Source of the DNA: an uncultured Granulosicoccaceae bacterium
GTDB lineage: Bacteria > Pseudomonadota > Gammaproteobacteria > Granulosicoccales > Granulosicoccaceae
DNA length: 64,000 nucleotides
Assembly (NCBI GenBank): GCA_938020525.1
Contig: CALIHW010000062.1
Span: 1 to 64,000 of the forward strand
Direction: 5' to 3'
A program made the translations under genes and the position numbers. Below the pieces are notes generated by a model. That model saw only the letters and a program-made list of their open reading frames with translations, searched no databases and was not told the origin of the DNA. Of this stretch, positions 8,475-16,502 are shown in pieces; the first letter of the stretch is position 1; every line of letters begins with the position of its first letter.

Positions 8475-9458
8475 TTAATCTGAATACTGGCCGTAAAGCC
8501 ACGGGCAGTTAATCAGTGGCGGTGCACGCAATCCTCTGGATGCCGTTTCCAGTCGCATATCCCGAAAAGCCTTGCGTTCAGCCTCGTTGAGATAGAGCCG
8601 TTCGTGACCCCAGTAGCTCGGGCCGACCTCTGTCTCATGTGCTTGCCAGGTACTTTGATCAATGATTCGACCACCCCAACCGCTTTCGACAAAAAATTCT
8701 GATGGCGTATGTGCATAAAAGCTGGTCATATAGTCGTTGGTGTGTCGACCGAGTGTATAAGCCACCCTGTTTTGTTCAAGCTGTGCAAGATCATAGCCCT
8801 GACCCACATCATCCAGATTGTCGTACTCCACCATAAAGTGATGAAAGCCGAGTTTCTTTGAACCGACAATCGCAAAGCTATGATGGCGCCCGTTTACATG
8901 AAAAAAGTACAGTGGTATCGGTGTGTATCCATAGTCACTTAAACGAAAACCGAGAACATTCTGATAAAATTCAGCCACCGCCTCGACGTCTGAAACATGA
9001 AGTACTGCGTGCCCCATTCCGTACGGGCCGGTTTTGAATCCATCGATTGGGCGACCGGGCAAGAAAGGGTCAGTTACTTTCTCCGGGTTCCAAACCAGCT
9101 CTACGCGATAACCTGCCGGATCAGTAAAGTAAATTAACTCACTGACATATCGGCGATCAGCAAGTGACGCTGTCCCCTTTGTTACTGCATAACCTTCTTT
9201 TTCAATACGAACCGCGTAGCTGTCAAGGTCTTTCTGACTTTCAACTTCCCACCCAATGTAGGCCAAAGTATCGCCGGGTTCATCAGATATTATTAGACGT
9301 TGCACCTGATCGTCCATACGAAAGGCGATATTCCTTCCACCCCTGTCGAGAACCTGCATGCCCAGCAGTTTTCCGGCGAAGGTTCGCCACTCTTCAGTTT
9401 TTCTGGAAGATACTCCCAAATAAGAAAGTGCTGAAATCACAATCAATGCGCCCGACAA
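8475..9458 (-). CDS. Type I extradiol (meta-cleavage) catechol dioxygenase, two-domain VOC family
   Basis: This Fe(II) enzyme would open a catechol ring next to the diol. There are two ~140-residue vicinal-oxygen-chelate domains, and the C-terminal one carries the metal site. The likely ligands are His150 (in GMGHAVLH), His207 (or 206, in GFHHFMVEY) and Glu258 (in EFFVESGW), close to the H146/H210/E260 arrangement of BphC. The second-shell catalytic His-Tyr elements also appear present (HHSFAI, SFYAHTPSEFFVE). At 327 residues it is slightly longer than BphC. It is first in the minus-strand set with the flavin hydroxylase. No hydrolase or decarboxylase for the ring-fission product lies nearby, so the pathway continues elsewhere. 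Confidence 0.88.
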   Translation of the reverse strand: MSGALIVISALSYLGVSSRKTEEWRTFAGKLLGMQVLDRGGRNIAFRMDDQVQRLIISDEPGDTLAYIGWEVESQKDLDSYAVRIEKEGYAVTKGTASLADRRYVSELIYFTDPAGYRVELVWNPEKVTDPFLPGRPIDGFKTGPYGMGHAVLHVSDVEAVAEFYQNVLGFRLSDYGYTPIPLYFFHVNGRHHSFAIVGSKKLGFHHFMVEYDNLDDVGQGYDLAQLEQNRVAYTLGRHTNDYMTSFYAHTPSEFFVESGWGGRIIDQSTWQAHETEVGPSYWGHERLYLNEAERKAFRDMRLETASRGLRAPPLINCPWLYGQYSD

Positions 9459-9942
9459 TCTGTTACCTGCAGTTTAAACTATCCGGCGGCCAAAACATAA
9501 GCGGATAAATGGATCTTTACTGACTAACTTACTAATAGATTAATTATTCAACCCCGGGTCGGATAGTGCCTTCATTACCCACCTGCTTCACTTAGTATTT
9601 TGAAATCGATTGTGTGTCAATAGATATTCAGATTAACTCATCAGCATCAGGTAGGGTGGATAAGCTAACCCAATGCCAGGTTACGATGTATATCCATCTG
9701 AGTGTGCACAATATCATTACATGCACCGCCTTCAAAGCGCATCCACCAATGTCGCTCATAGAATTTTCAAGAGCTGATTGTAAATTGGTTATTAAAGTTA
9801 ACGACATTCGGTGGATGCGCAAGCTTATCCACCCTACGTTAAAGGCTTTTCTTATCAAGCATAGCGTGCCAAACAAAAACTACACAAAAAACCTCACCAA
9901 ATATATATCACTTCTCGTAGGGCGGATACTTCAGTTGCACCA
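9459..9942. other. Intergenic region with an interrupted palindromic repeat
   Basis: About 480 bases hold the upstream region of the dioxygenase operon and the end of the cytochrome gene. The notable content is the inverted-repeat element at 9651-9837 (separate entry). A third, partial relative of its arm (CGTAGGGCGGATA) lies near 9918. No gene is supported. Confidence 0.5.
9651..9837. repeat. GTAGGGTGGATAAGC-type inverted repeat, left arm interrupted
   Basis: GTAGGGTGGATAAGCT at 9651-9666 is exactly inverted at 9822-9837. GCGCATCCACC-AATGTCG at 9737-9754 is inverted at 9802-9820 with one gap. On the right the two arm segments are adjacent. On the left they are separated by 70 bases (9667-9736), as if something were inserted into one arm. 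The GTAGGGTGGAT..GCGCATCCACC pattern resembles dispersed palindromic repeats common in proteobacterial intergenic regions. Confidence 0.7.
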
Positions 9943-10602
9943 TTAGCCACCTGATTGATCTTCAGGGCATGGGGTACCAGCAACACCCCACGCCAAAATA
10001 TCATTGACATGCTCCTGTAGACTGTAAGGTGCAGGTTCCCGATTACCACCTGGTGACCATGCCCAATGAAGTATCAGGTCATGGTTAAGGTGTTCGGCAA
10101 TTTCAAGCGTGTCGCGACCACCATTGGTTTCGGGGTCACGCAATTGCTCGCATATTTGCCGTGTTGTACGTCCAAACCAATGTGCATTGGCTGGTGCCAA
10201 CGCCCAGCTCATCGCAACACGAGGCGCTGCGTGTTTTGTGGTGTTGGCATTATCCCAATCATCACTTTTGGTGGTATGGCATGTGCTGCAAAGAATAGTT
10301 TCAGCACCAATGCGGCTGTTACCCGCTTGTATGTTCATACCGTGTACGCGTGGTTTGCCATAAGAGGGCCCTGACCACATGGGTCTATCCGACGGACCGG
10401 TATGACAATTAGCACAACGCGGATGACTGGCGACCTGGAATATCCTTGACCACGCGTTAAGGCCTTGCGCTTTGCTAACGGAGCCAGCTGCTGGCGGGCT
10501 AATTTCAACTTTCTCATCGGCGGCCATCGCAACTGTAAACACAATAGCTGATGATAGCGACAAGGTTACAACAAGTCCTTTGTGTAAGAGCATTTTACTC
10601 AT
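9943..10602 (-). CDS. Periplasmic dihaem cytochrome c of the molybdo-hydroxylase operon
   Basis: This is probably the electron acceptor for the Tat-exported molybdo-hydroxylase encoded just upstream. A signal peptide ends at AMA (about residue 28). Two covalent haem motifs are present, CANCH and CSTCH, about 50 residues apart, with Met and His candidates for axial ligands between and after them. ATG at 10602 is chosen; a GTG 12 bases earlier overlaps the TGA of the preceding gene (GTGA) and is an alternative. Cytochromes of this kind commonly accompany IorAB-type enzymes and pass electrons to the respiratory chain. It is the third gene of the iorA-iorB-cytochrome operon. Confidence 0.82.
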   Translation of the reverse strand: MSKMLLHKGLVVTLSLSSAIVFTVAMAADEKVEISPPAAGSVSKAQGLNAWSRIFQVASHPRCANCHTGPSDRPMWSGPSYGKPRVHGMNIQAGNSRIGAETILCSTCHTTKSDDWDNANTTKHAAPRVAMSWALAPANAHWFGRTTRQICEQLRDPETNGGRDTLEIAEHLNHDLILHWAWSPGGNREPAPYSLQEHVNDILAWGVAGTPCPEDQSGG

Positions 10603-10610
10603 AATTTTTC

Positions 10611-12860
10611 TCACACGAAATCAATTTGTTTATTAAACGGTAGTTCGCGTATACGCCGACCGGTTGCTGCGAATATGGCATTACCCAATGAAGGTGCTGA
10701 AGGCGGAACACCCGGTTCACCAATACCGCGAATTTTTTCAGCGTTGCTCAACGCAACAATTTCAAATTCAGGCACTTGGTACAAACGCATACCCTCAAAC
10801 GCATGGTAGTTGTCTTGCTGTGCTGTGTGGTTCTCGAACGTGGTTTCACAGTTCATAGCGTGGGCCATACCGAAAATAACACCTCCGAATACCTGCGCCT
10901 CCAGATTGATCGGGTCTAGTACGTCTCCCACATCAACCACAACAAAGACTCTATCGATCTTTATTCCTACATCAGTATGGGTAACCTCAGTGACGATGGC
11001 AGTGGGCACACCAAACGATAAACAGAATGCCACTCCACGGCCGCGATTCTCGCTTATAAAGGATCCATTCCAACCGGAAATTTCCCCTACTTTCTCTAAC
11101 ACTTTGCGCGACGTATCATCAAGGCATAAGCGAATGCGCTCGGCAAGAGGATCAGCATCTGCTTTGTGAATGAGTTCATCCAGTAGTGAGTCATGGAAAA
11201 AACCATTACCAGATGCACCCACTGAGCGCCAGGAGGATATCGGCACCATGACAGGTGCGCGGTAACCAGTAACTCGATAGTTAGGAATAGCAAACCGCTG
11301 ATCCCAAGACCCTGTGGTGATGGTGGCATCCGGTCCAGGAATATTCATACCCATGAGCCTGCCAAACCAATCAGCCATTAACCCTGATTGCCCAACTGAT
11401 AAATCAAACGCTTCTACTTTTCCATCGACCACTTTGCCCCGACCTTTTGCAACAGCACCCGGACGCAAATAATCGTGTGTCATATCTTCTTCGCGTGACC
11501 AAACCAATTTAACCGCAGTGCCCTTCATCGCCTTGGCAATTTCCACTGCTTGCAACACATGCGTGTCTTCGAGTTTATGGCCAAAGCTACCACCCATCGG
11601 CTGAACATAGACAAAGACCATATCTTTATCTAACCCGGTCATCTCAGCTGCGTGATCTCGAACAAAAAGCGGAATTTGTGTGCCTGTCCAAATTTCACAT
11701 TGATCGTCAGTTACCTTAACGATGGCATTCATTGGCTCCATTGGAGCATGTGCCAGATAAGGCACTTTATAAACGGCTTCAAAATTATCGCCCTCTTCCA
11801 AAGCTGTCGTGACATCACCGTCATCACGCTGACGATGATCGCGATGCTCTTCACTGTTTACTGCTTTTTCTATTTCGGCAAATATTTCCTGTGTGCCGGC
11901 AGGGTAAGGACCAGCGGCCCACTTTATATCAATCGCATCCACTGCACGCCATGCGCGCCATGTATTGTCTGCTATCACCGCTATACCATTCTCGACAGGC
12001 AGCACTTTTTGCACGCCACGCATGGATTCAGCAATACTGGCATCAAAGCTTTCCATCTTTGCCCCTAGCCCCGGATTGGCTCGAACAGCCGCGTGCACCA
12101 TACCTTTAACACTGACATCAATACCGTATTTTTCTGTACCAGTGCACTTTGCCGGCATATCGATACGCTGCATAGGCTTGCCCAGATATTTCCACTCACT
12201 CTGTGATCGTAGCTCTACCTCCGTAACGGGCTCAATGCTTGCTGCATCTGATGCCAGTTCGGTATAAGACAATCGAGTGCCGTCGGGCATAACAACAAAG
12301 CCGTCTTCGGTTTTGAGTTGATCACGTGTAATACCACTTTGAAGGGCCGCGGCTTCTTTTAAAGTTTCACGCGCAATTGCACCAGCCATACGCAATTTTA
12401 CAAACCCGTCTGGCACAGTTGAGGAGCCGCCAGTGATTTGCATTGCAAGTAACTTTGCAGGTACGTGCATAAACTTGCGTACGTTTTCGGCCATGGCACT
12501 TTTATCGTAAGCAGGAAACGGCACACTCTCTTCCATGACCACGCCGTTGTAATAAGCAGGGCCTGGCATGCCAGGTGACAGGTTTGCAATGGCAGGATCA
12601 ATATCAAGCTCCTCAGCAATTAATTGCGCCTGCATGGAATAAGCGCCCTGGCCTTTATCGGCACGCGGTGTAATTAAGGTCACGCCGTTGGCATCAATTT
12701 TCACGTAAGGCGTGATTGCTCCTTCGCCTTCCTGCAAGTCAGATAACAACGGGTTTTTAATCGGGCGTTTGGCAAGGTAGGTGCCAAACACAACACCGCC
12801 AGCTATGGTTGCTGAGCCGATCAAAAAAGTACGTCGAGTTATGGTGCGTAAACGGCCCAT
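10611..12860 (-). CDS. iorB: Isoquinoline 1-oxidoreductase-type large subunit (molybdopterin-binding, Tat-exported)
   Basis: This is the catalytic molybdenum subunit of a xanthine dehydrogenase-family hydroxylase, which uses water to hydroxylate N-heterocycles or oxidise aldehydes. The ATG at 12860 has AGAGG 7-8 bases upstream and follows the small-subunit stop by two bases. A TTG at 12866 would add two residues. A twin-arginine signal (TRRTFLIGSATIAGG, residues ~8-22) sends the folded enzyme to the periplasm. The body shows family motifs: QRIDMPAKCTG, MEPMNAIVKV, MGGSFGHKLEDTHVLQA, a WRSVGASGNGFFHDSLLDEL-like segment, and the catalytic glutamate in RGIGEPGVPP near the C-terminus. About 749 residues is normal for IorB. 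The true substrate is unknown; the family includes aldehyde dehydrogenases and isoquinoline oxidases. Confidence 0.9.
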   Translation of the reverse strand: MGRLRTITRRTFLIGSATIAGGVVFGTYLAKRPIKNPLLSDLQEGEGAITPYVKIDANGVTLITPRADKGQGAYSMQAQLIAEELDIDPAIANLSPGMPGPAYYNGVVMEESVPFPAYDKSAMAENVRKFMHVPAKLLAMQITGGSSTVPDGFVKLRMAGAIARETLKEAAALQSGITRDQLKTEDGFVVMPDGTRLSYTELASDAASIEPVTEVELRSQSEWKYLGKPMQRIDMPAKCTGTEKYGIDVSVKGMVHAAVRANPGLGAKMESFDASIAESMRGVQKVLPVENGIAVIADNTWRAWRAVDAIDIKWAAGPYPAGTQEIFAEIEKAVNSEEHRDHRQRDDGDVTTALEEGDNFEAVYKVPYLAHAPMEPMNAIVKVTDDQCEIWTGTQIPLFVRDHAAEMTGLDKDMVFVYVQPMGGSFGHKLEDTHVLQAVEIAKAMKGTAVKLVWSREEDMTHDYLRPGAVAKGRGKVVDGKVEAFDLSVGQSGLMADWFGRLMGMNIPGPDATITTGSWDQRFAIPNYRVTGYRAPVMVPISSWRSVGASGNGFFHDSLLDELIHKADADPLAERIRLCLDDTSRKVLEKVGEISGWNGSFISENRGRGVAFCLSFGVPTAIVTEVTHTDVGIKIDRVFVVVDVGDVLDPINLEAQVFGGVIFGMAHAMNCETTFENHTAQQDNYHAFEGMRLYQVPEFEIVALSNAEKIRGIGEPGVPPSAPSLGNAIFAATGRRIRELPFNKQIDFV

Positions 12861-12862
12861 GA

Positions 12863-13324
12863 TCAAACCTCTTGTAGCTTTTTAGCTGCAGCTTTTACCG
12901 CTGTGCGAATACGGGGATAGGTACCGCATCGACACAAGTTTCCAGACATAGCAGCATCTATTTGATCGTCACTCGGGTTCGGATTGGTTGATAGTAAAGA
13001 GGCTGCCTGCATAATCTGCCCGGACTGACAGTATCCGCACTGAGCAACCTGATTTTCAATCCAGGCTTGCTGAACAAAATGCAGTGAGTCGGGTGCACCC
13101 AGACCTTCGATAGTTTTGACCTTGCTGTCGCCAAGATCGCCGACAGCCAGCTGACAGGAACGCAAGGCATAACCATTTACATGCACAGTGCAAGCCCCGC
13201 ATTGTGCGATTCCACATCCGTACTTTGGGCCGGTTATACCAAGTTCATCTCGCAACACCCATAACAAAGGCATTTCTGGCTCTACGTCTATGGTGTAAGA
13301 TGTATCGTTGACTGTAATTTCCAT
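12863..13324 (-). CDS. iorA: Isoquinoline 1-oxidoreductase-type small 2Fe-2S subunit
   Basis: This electron-transfer subunit of the molybdo-hydroxylase carries two [2Fe-2S] clusters. The plant-ferredoxin-type cluster ligands are in [15 protein letters not shown], and the second, helical domain has [10 protein letters not shown] and GNLCRCGTY, in the order expected for the CoxS/IorA family. At 153 residues it is of standard length with no signal peptide, so it is probably exported as a passenger with the Tat-bearing large subunit. It is first in the operon, directly behind a MerR-type promoter (13359-13390) with a ~28-base leader. The stop lies two bases before the iorB ATG. Confidence 0.93.
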   Translation of the reverse strand: MEITVNDTSYTIDVEPEMPLLWVLRDELGITGPKYGCGIAQCGACTVHVNGYALRSCQLAVGDLGDSKVKTIEGLGAPDSLHFVQQAWIENQVAQCGYCQSGQIMQAASLLSTNPNPSDDQIDAAMSGNLCRCGTYPRIRTAVKAAAKKLQEV

Positions 13325-13358
13325 ACTATTTACTTGCGATTGCAGTGGACCGGATCGA

Positions 13359-13390
13359 AGTGTAGCCTATGGGGTATACCCCGTAGTCAA
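13359..13390 (-). promoter_or_regulatory. MerR-type promoter of iorAB with a 20-bp spacer and central dyad
   Basis: On the minus strand, -35 TTGACT (13385-13390) and -10 TACACT (13359-13364) are separated by 20 bases, longer than the usual 17. The spacer centres on the palindrome GGGGTATACCCC. An over-long spacer with a central dyad is the hallmark of MerR-activated promoters. The matching regulator gene begins 13 bases beyond the -35, in the opposite direction. Confidence 0.85.
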
Positions 13391-13402
13391 GCGTGTAACG
13401 CA

Positions 13403-13765
13403 ATGCTCATTAACGAACTGGCGAAAGCCACCGGCTTAAGCAAAGATTCCATTAGACACTATCAGGAGATGGGTCTACTGGAAGTAGAACAACAAGCAGC
13501 CGGCTCCCGAACCTATAACCAGTACCCGGACGTTAATCTGGGTAGAATCGAGATTATAAAATCAGGTAAGTCGATGGGCTTTACCCTCAAAGAGATTTCA
13601 GCGCATATCAATGCGTACTTTTCCGGACATCTCACTGCTGATGAGCAGATAAAAATATTTGAAAATAAACTAATAGGTGTAAACGCGAAAATTGAGGAAC
13701 TCAAAGAATCAAGATCATACATCAAACACAAGCTCGCCCTGCTAAAGTCGGGAGCGGGATGCTAA
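13403..13765 (+). CDS. MerR-family transcriptional regulator
   Basis: This is probably the ligand-responsive activator of the divergent iorAB operon. The 120-residue protein has an N-terminal winged helix-turn-helix (MLINELAKATGLSKDSIRHYQEMGLL), the second wing (AGSRTYNQYPDVNLGRIEIIKSGKSMGFTLKEI) and a C-terminal coiled-coil dimerisation helix (about residues 75-115). The ATG at 13403 is chosen because it gives the canonical MerR start; a longer reading would run through the shared promoter. No paired metal-binding cysteines are seen except a C-terminal Cys, so an organic inducer is more likely than a metal. The operator lies between this gene and iorA. Confidence 0.9.
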   Translation: MLINELAKATGLSKDSIRHYQEMGLLEVEQQAAGSRTYNQYPDVNLGRIEIIKSGKSMGFTLKEISAHINAYFSGHLTADEQIKIFENKLIGVNAKIEELKESRSYIKHKLALLKSGAGC

Positions 13766-13911
13766 ATATGTATTGGAATTATTCAATCGAATTAGAGAGC
13801 CTCATACACTCCAAAAAGCAGTCTTCCTTTAACCAAGCGGTCACAGTAGTCTTAACATTGATCACATTAAGCCCGGTAGAAAATCACGCTTAGGAAAGCA
13901 GGCAAGCATTT

Positions 13912-14385
13912 ATGACTGAAGTGTATTTTGCAGGCGGGTGTCTTTGGGGTGTGCAGGAATTTCTGCGCCATGTTCCCGGGGTGATTGCAACAGAGGCTGG
14001 TCGTGCCAACGGCACCAGTCACTCAACCGAAGGTGAGTATGACGGGTACGCGGAGTGTGTTCGAGTTCAGTTTGCAGCAGAGCATCAATCTGTTGAAGGC
14101 CTGATGCCATACTATTTTGAGATTATCGACCCCTACAGTGTTAATCGCCAAGGCGCTGATGTAGGTCCGAAGTATCGTACCGGCGTGTATAGCCAGCATG
14201 CTATTCATCTTGAGCAGGCACGCCGATTCATTGATATGCGATCAGATCGCGAGCAAATAGTTGTAGAAGTGCTGCCTCTGACAAACTATGTTGCAAGCGA
14301 TGCTGAACATCAGGATCGGTTAGCGCGGTGTCCGGATGACTATTGCCATATCGATCAATCACTGTTACATAAGTACCAGCAATAG
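13912..14385 (+). CDS. msrA: Peptide-methionine (S)-S-oxide reductase-like protein (MsrA family)
   Basis: MsrA reduces methionine-S-sulfoxide in oxidised proteins. The reading frame starts directly with the catalytic segment FAGGCLWG (Cys10), where most MsrA have GCFWG. Other family elements follow: SHSTEGEYDGYAECVRVQF, DPYSVNRQGADVGPKYRTGVY and VASDAEHQDRL. At 157 residues it is a minimal MsrA. The Phe-to-Leu change next to the nucleophile alters the hydrophobic pocket that holds the methyl group, so substrate preference could differ. Two Cys near the C-terminus (RCPDDYCHI) could act as resolving cysteines. It is a single-gene unit. Confidence 0.8.
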   Translation: MTEVYFAGGCLWGVQEFLRHVPGVIATEAGRANGTSHSTEGEYDGYAECVRVQFAAEHQSVEGLMPYYFEIIDPYSVNRQGADVGPKYRTGVYSQHAIHLEQARRFIDMRSDREQIVVEVLPLTNYVASDAEHQDRLARCPDDYCHIDQSLLHKYQQ

Positions 14386-15352
14386 TTCGAGCTTTGCGCT
14401 GATCACACCAAACTCTTGCCAAACTATACGACTATCATTGGTTTTCCAACCCTGCGCCGCCAGGCTATCCATATACCATAAGCACCCAGACTAACCATTC
14501 CAAACGCACCGCCACCCACTTTAAGCGAGGGTGGTTCAAGCGTAAGCGCACTATGCACCCCGTCCTTGTGTCGATATCGAATAAGATGAAATAGTAGTTG
14601 TTCACCGGAACAAAGGGTTGAACAACTAATGACCAGGTTCCGCCGCATTTAGCATGCCAACGATTACTGAACAGTTCATAGCTTACTGTTGTTAAACGAT
14701 TGAGAAATGGATGAGGAGTCAAAACAGCATCGTTGCTTAATGTAAACATCCCAACGCGGCAACCGGCAGGCAATCGTTGTGGCTTCTGGATACTTCACAC
14801 CAGATAGCATCCCACGTCGAGTTTAGGACTTGCAGCGGAGACTCGCGCTCATGCCTGGTGCATGCATTATATTTATTATGCCATCGCTTAAGGTTACTGC
14901 AGATTATGCCAATAACTGGTAGACGCGATCCTTGATCTACAGGTATTCATCTAATGGAGCACGGTGGGATAAAGTAATTTTAAAATGACGAATCAATGAG
15001 ATACACCTGAATCTTATTATCTAGTGTTTCCTGTATACATACAAAAACTGCCAAGCAGTTTTAAATCAAATTCTTATCTCACTCTGTTGCCCCATTCCCT
15101 GGCGGCATGCCGATGAGTGCTGTGCTTTCCAGATTTCCTTCGGATTTGCAACCCCTATCACACATTGCACAGATGCGTGTCTGATACCGGTTGTGCATCC
15201 ATATTTCAATAGAAAGTATCAATGCCAGCTGTCGATAACCGAGTTCAACGCTGCTTGCAGGAACTCTTGTCAGCATAAACCTGGTGCAGTTGAACCGTAA
15301 TTCAATTGTGCGACGACCTCCCCTATACCTAGTCTGCGCTGAATGGTGACGA
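14386..15352. other. 967-bp region with a probable decayed ORF and no intact gene
   Basis: The stretch between msrA and the envelope operon contains overlapping minus-strand frames at 14424-14773 (separate entry). The remainder (about 14800-15350) has no supported gene and no obvious terminator. A 139-codon minus-strand ORF (15079-15498) is judged spurious because it overlaps the next gene by about 145 bases. The upstream promoter region of the envelope operon should lie here. Confidence 0.4.
14424..14773 (-). pseudogene. Possible frameshifted membrane-anchored protein remnant
   Basis: Two overlapping minus-strand frames look like parts of one gene. The frame ending at 14424 has a protein-like tail: a beta-type stretch (YRHKDGVHSALTLEPPSLKVG), then a Gly-rich transmembrane helix (GAFGMVSLGAYGIWIAW) and a closing Arg-rich anchor. 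The frame from 14773 to 14465 is open but unlike its neighbour. No start with a ribosome site was found. This could be a decayed gene with a frameshift near 14640, or chance open frames; I do not recognise the family. Confidence 0.3.
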
Positions 15353-15958
15353 ATGCTTATTAAAATTTTCAGTACGGCCGCGCTATTGATCATGTCCTGG
15401 CAAACTGTAGTGAATAACAACATTAGAGAGGAAGTCAGAGCACTACAAAGTAGCGTGCAGGAAACACAATCTTTTGTCAGGCAGGATATGTCAAGCATTG
15501 GTCAGACAAACTTTGCTGAAACAAAGAAGATAAGTGAAAACCTCGAAGCCTATGTGAGCCTGCAGGAAGAAAACCTGGCAGCGTCTAAAAGAGTCGAGGG
15601 AGAAACCGAGGTGTTGCAGGCTAAGCTCAAATCCACTCAGAAAAAATTGGCATCGAAAGAGAGTGAGCTTGAAAAGGCTAACGATCTCGCAGCGCTTTCC
15701 CGCGCCTATGCTGAAGTACTTCAAGCAGAAGTGTTTGGAATAAGAAAAAATGGAGCAGCCGCTTCAAGGTCACTGCTGGCAACCAAGGAAGCTATCTACA
15801 AATCAGGGTCAAAATTTCCAAAACACAAAGACACTCTTCGAAAATTGATGGGGCCAATAGACCTTCTGGCCGGGCAATGGAAACGTGGGGACTATAGCGG
15901 ATCGAGCATTGAGATACGAAAAAAATTGAAGTCTGTAATTGATGCACGCGGAGCCTAA
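15353..15958 (+). CDS. Membrane-anchored coiled-coil protein, first gene of an envelope operon
   Basis: The family is not recognised. The 201-residue protein has an N-terminal hydrophobic segment (residues ~5-20), either an uncleaved anchor or a signal. A long charged coiled coil follows from about residue 25 to 125 (heptad-like LQEEN, LKSTQKKLASKESELEKANDLA). The short C-terminal domain is basic (about residues 135-201). The layout suggests a periplasm-spanning or scaffold protein. It begins a plus-strand run of five genes with gaps of 11, 2, 32 and about -19 bases. By analogy with capsule and cellulose systems it may be an adaptor, but that is inference. Confidence 0.7.
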   Translation: MLIKIFSTAALLIMSWQTVVNNNIREEVRALQSSVQETQSFVRQDMSSIGQTNFAETKKISENLEAYVSLQEENLAASKRVEGETEVLQAKLKSTQKKLASKESELEKANDLAALSRAYAEVLQAEVFGIRKNGAAASRSLLATKEAIYKSGSKFPKHKDTLRKLMGPIDLLAGQWKRGDYSGSSIEIRKKLKSVIDARGA

Positions 15959-15969
15959 CGGGTTAGTGG

Positions 15970-16500
15970 ATGTACGCCATGCGTAGGTTGAAATCGACCA
16001 AACAAACTAGCCACCCCGATAAAGCATCATTGCGGCGAGGAATCGTGGTTATGGCATTTTCGTTAATGCCACTAATGATCCCTATGGCTATTTATGCCTC
16101 TCTGGTGGTTGTCACCGACATCGAACACCAACGCAGCATCGGTGCCGAAACCGAATATGCAGCAATAACCTATCCGGTGAAAGGTAAGACGGTACAGAAC
16201 TCTTTTACCGCAAAAGGCGTAGTAAAAAACGTGCCTGATGGTTACTACGCATACACAAGCACTGGGTCTGACAACTTGCTGTGGCCGAAATTTGCAGTTG
16301 CGAAAGGCAACTGGTCAATGGATATGACAGCCACCGGCGAACAAGGCTACAAATACAATATAGTGGTTATGGCTGTAAAACAGGAAGGTAAAAACAAGAT
16401 TGAAAGCTGGTTCAAGCGCGGTAAAGAATCCGGTAAATATCCACCGCTGACTGAAATTGCCGACATGCGCACTCTTGCTACTGTCAGGGTGGAGAAATAG
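15970..16500 (+). CDS. Single-pass membrane protein with a C-terminal beta domain
   Basis: The family is not recognised. A basic cytoplasmic tail (residues 1-24) precedes one transmembrane helix (about 25-48). The rest is a ~120-residue periplasmic domain that looks like an Ig-like beta sandwich (YPVKGKTVQNSFTAKGVV at its start, then Gly/Asp/Trp-containing strands to VRVEK at the end). The stop at 16500 lies two bases before the acyltransferase start, so it is translationally linked. Small beta domains beside acyltransferases often present or bind polysaccharide, which would fit this operon but is not shown by a motif. Confidence 0.65.
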   Translation: MYAMRRLKSTKQTSHPDKASLRRGIVVMAFSLMPLMIPMAIYASLVVVTDIEHQRSIGAETEYAAITYPVKGKTVQNSFTAKGVVKNVPDGYYAYTSTGSDNLLWPKFAVAKGNWSMDMTATGEQGYKYNIVVMAVKQEGKNKIESWFKRGKESGKYPPLTEIADMRTLATVRVEK

Positions 16501-16502
16501 CT

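Noticed and set aside
11652-12068. 138-codon plus-strand ORF inside the molybdo-hydroxylase gene
   Set aside because: It is antisense to conserved iorB sequence with no independent support.
15079-15498. 139-codon minus-strand ORF before the envelope operon
   Set aside because: It overlaps about 145 bases of the coiled-coil gene, has no ribosome site and no recognisable motif.
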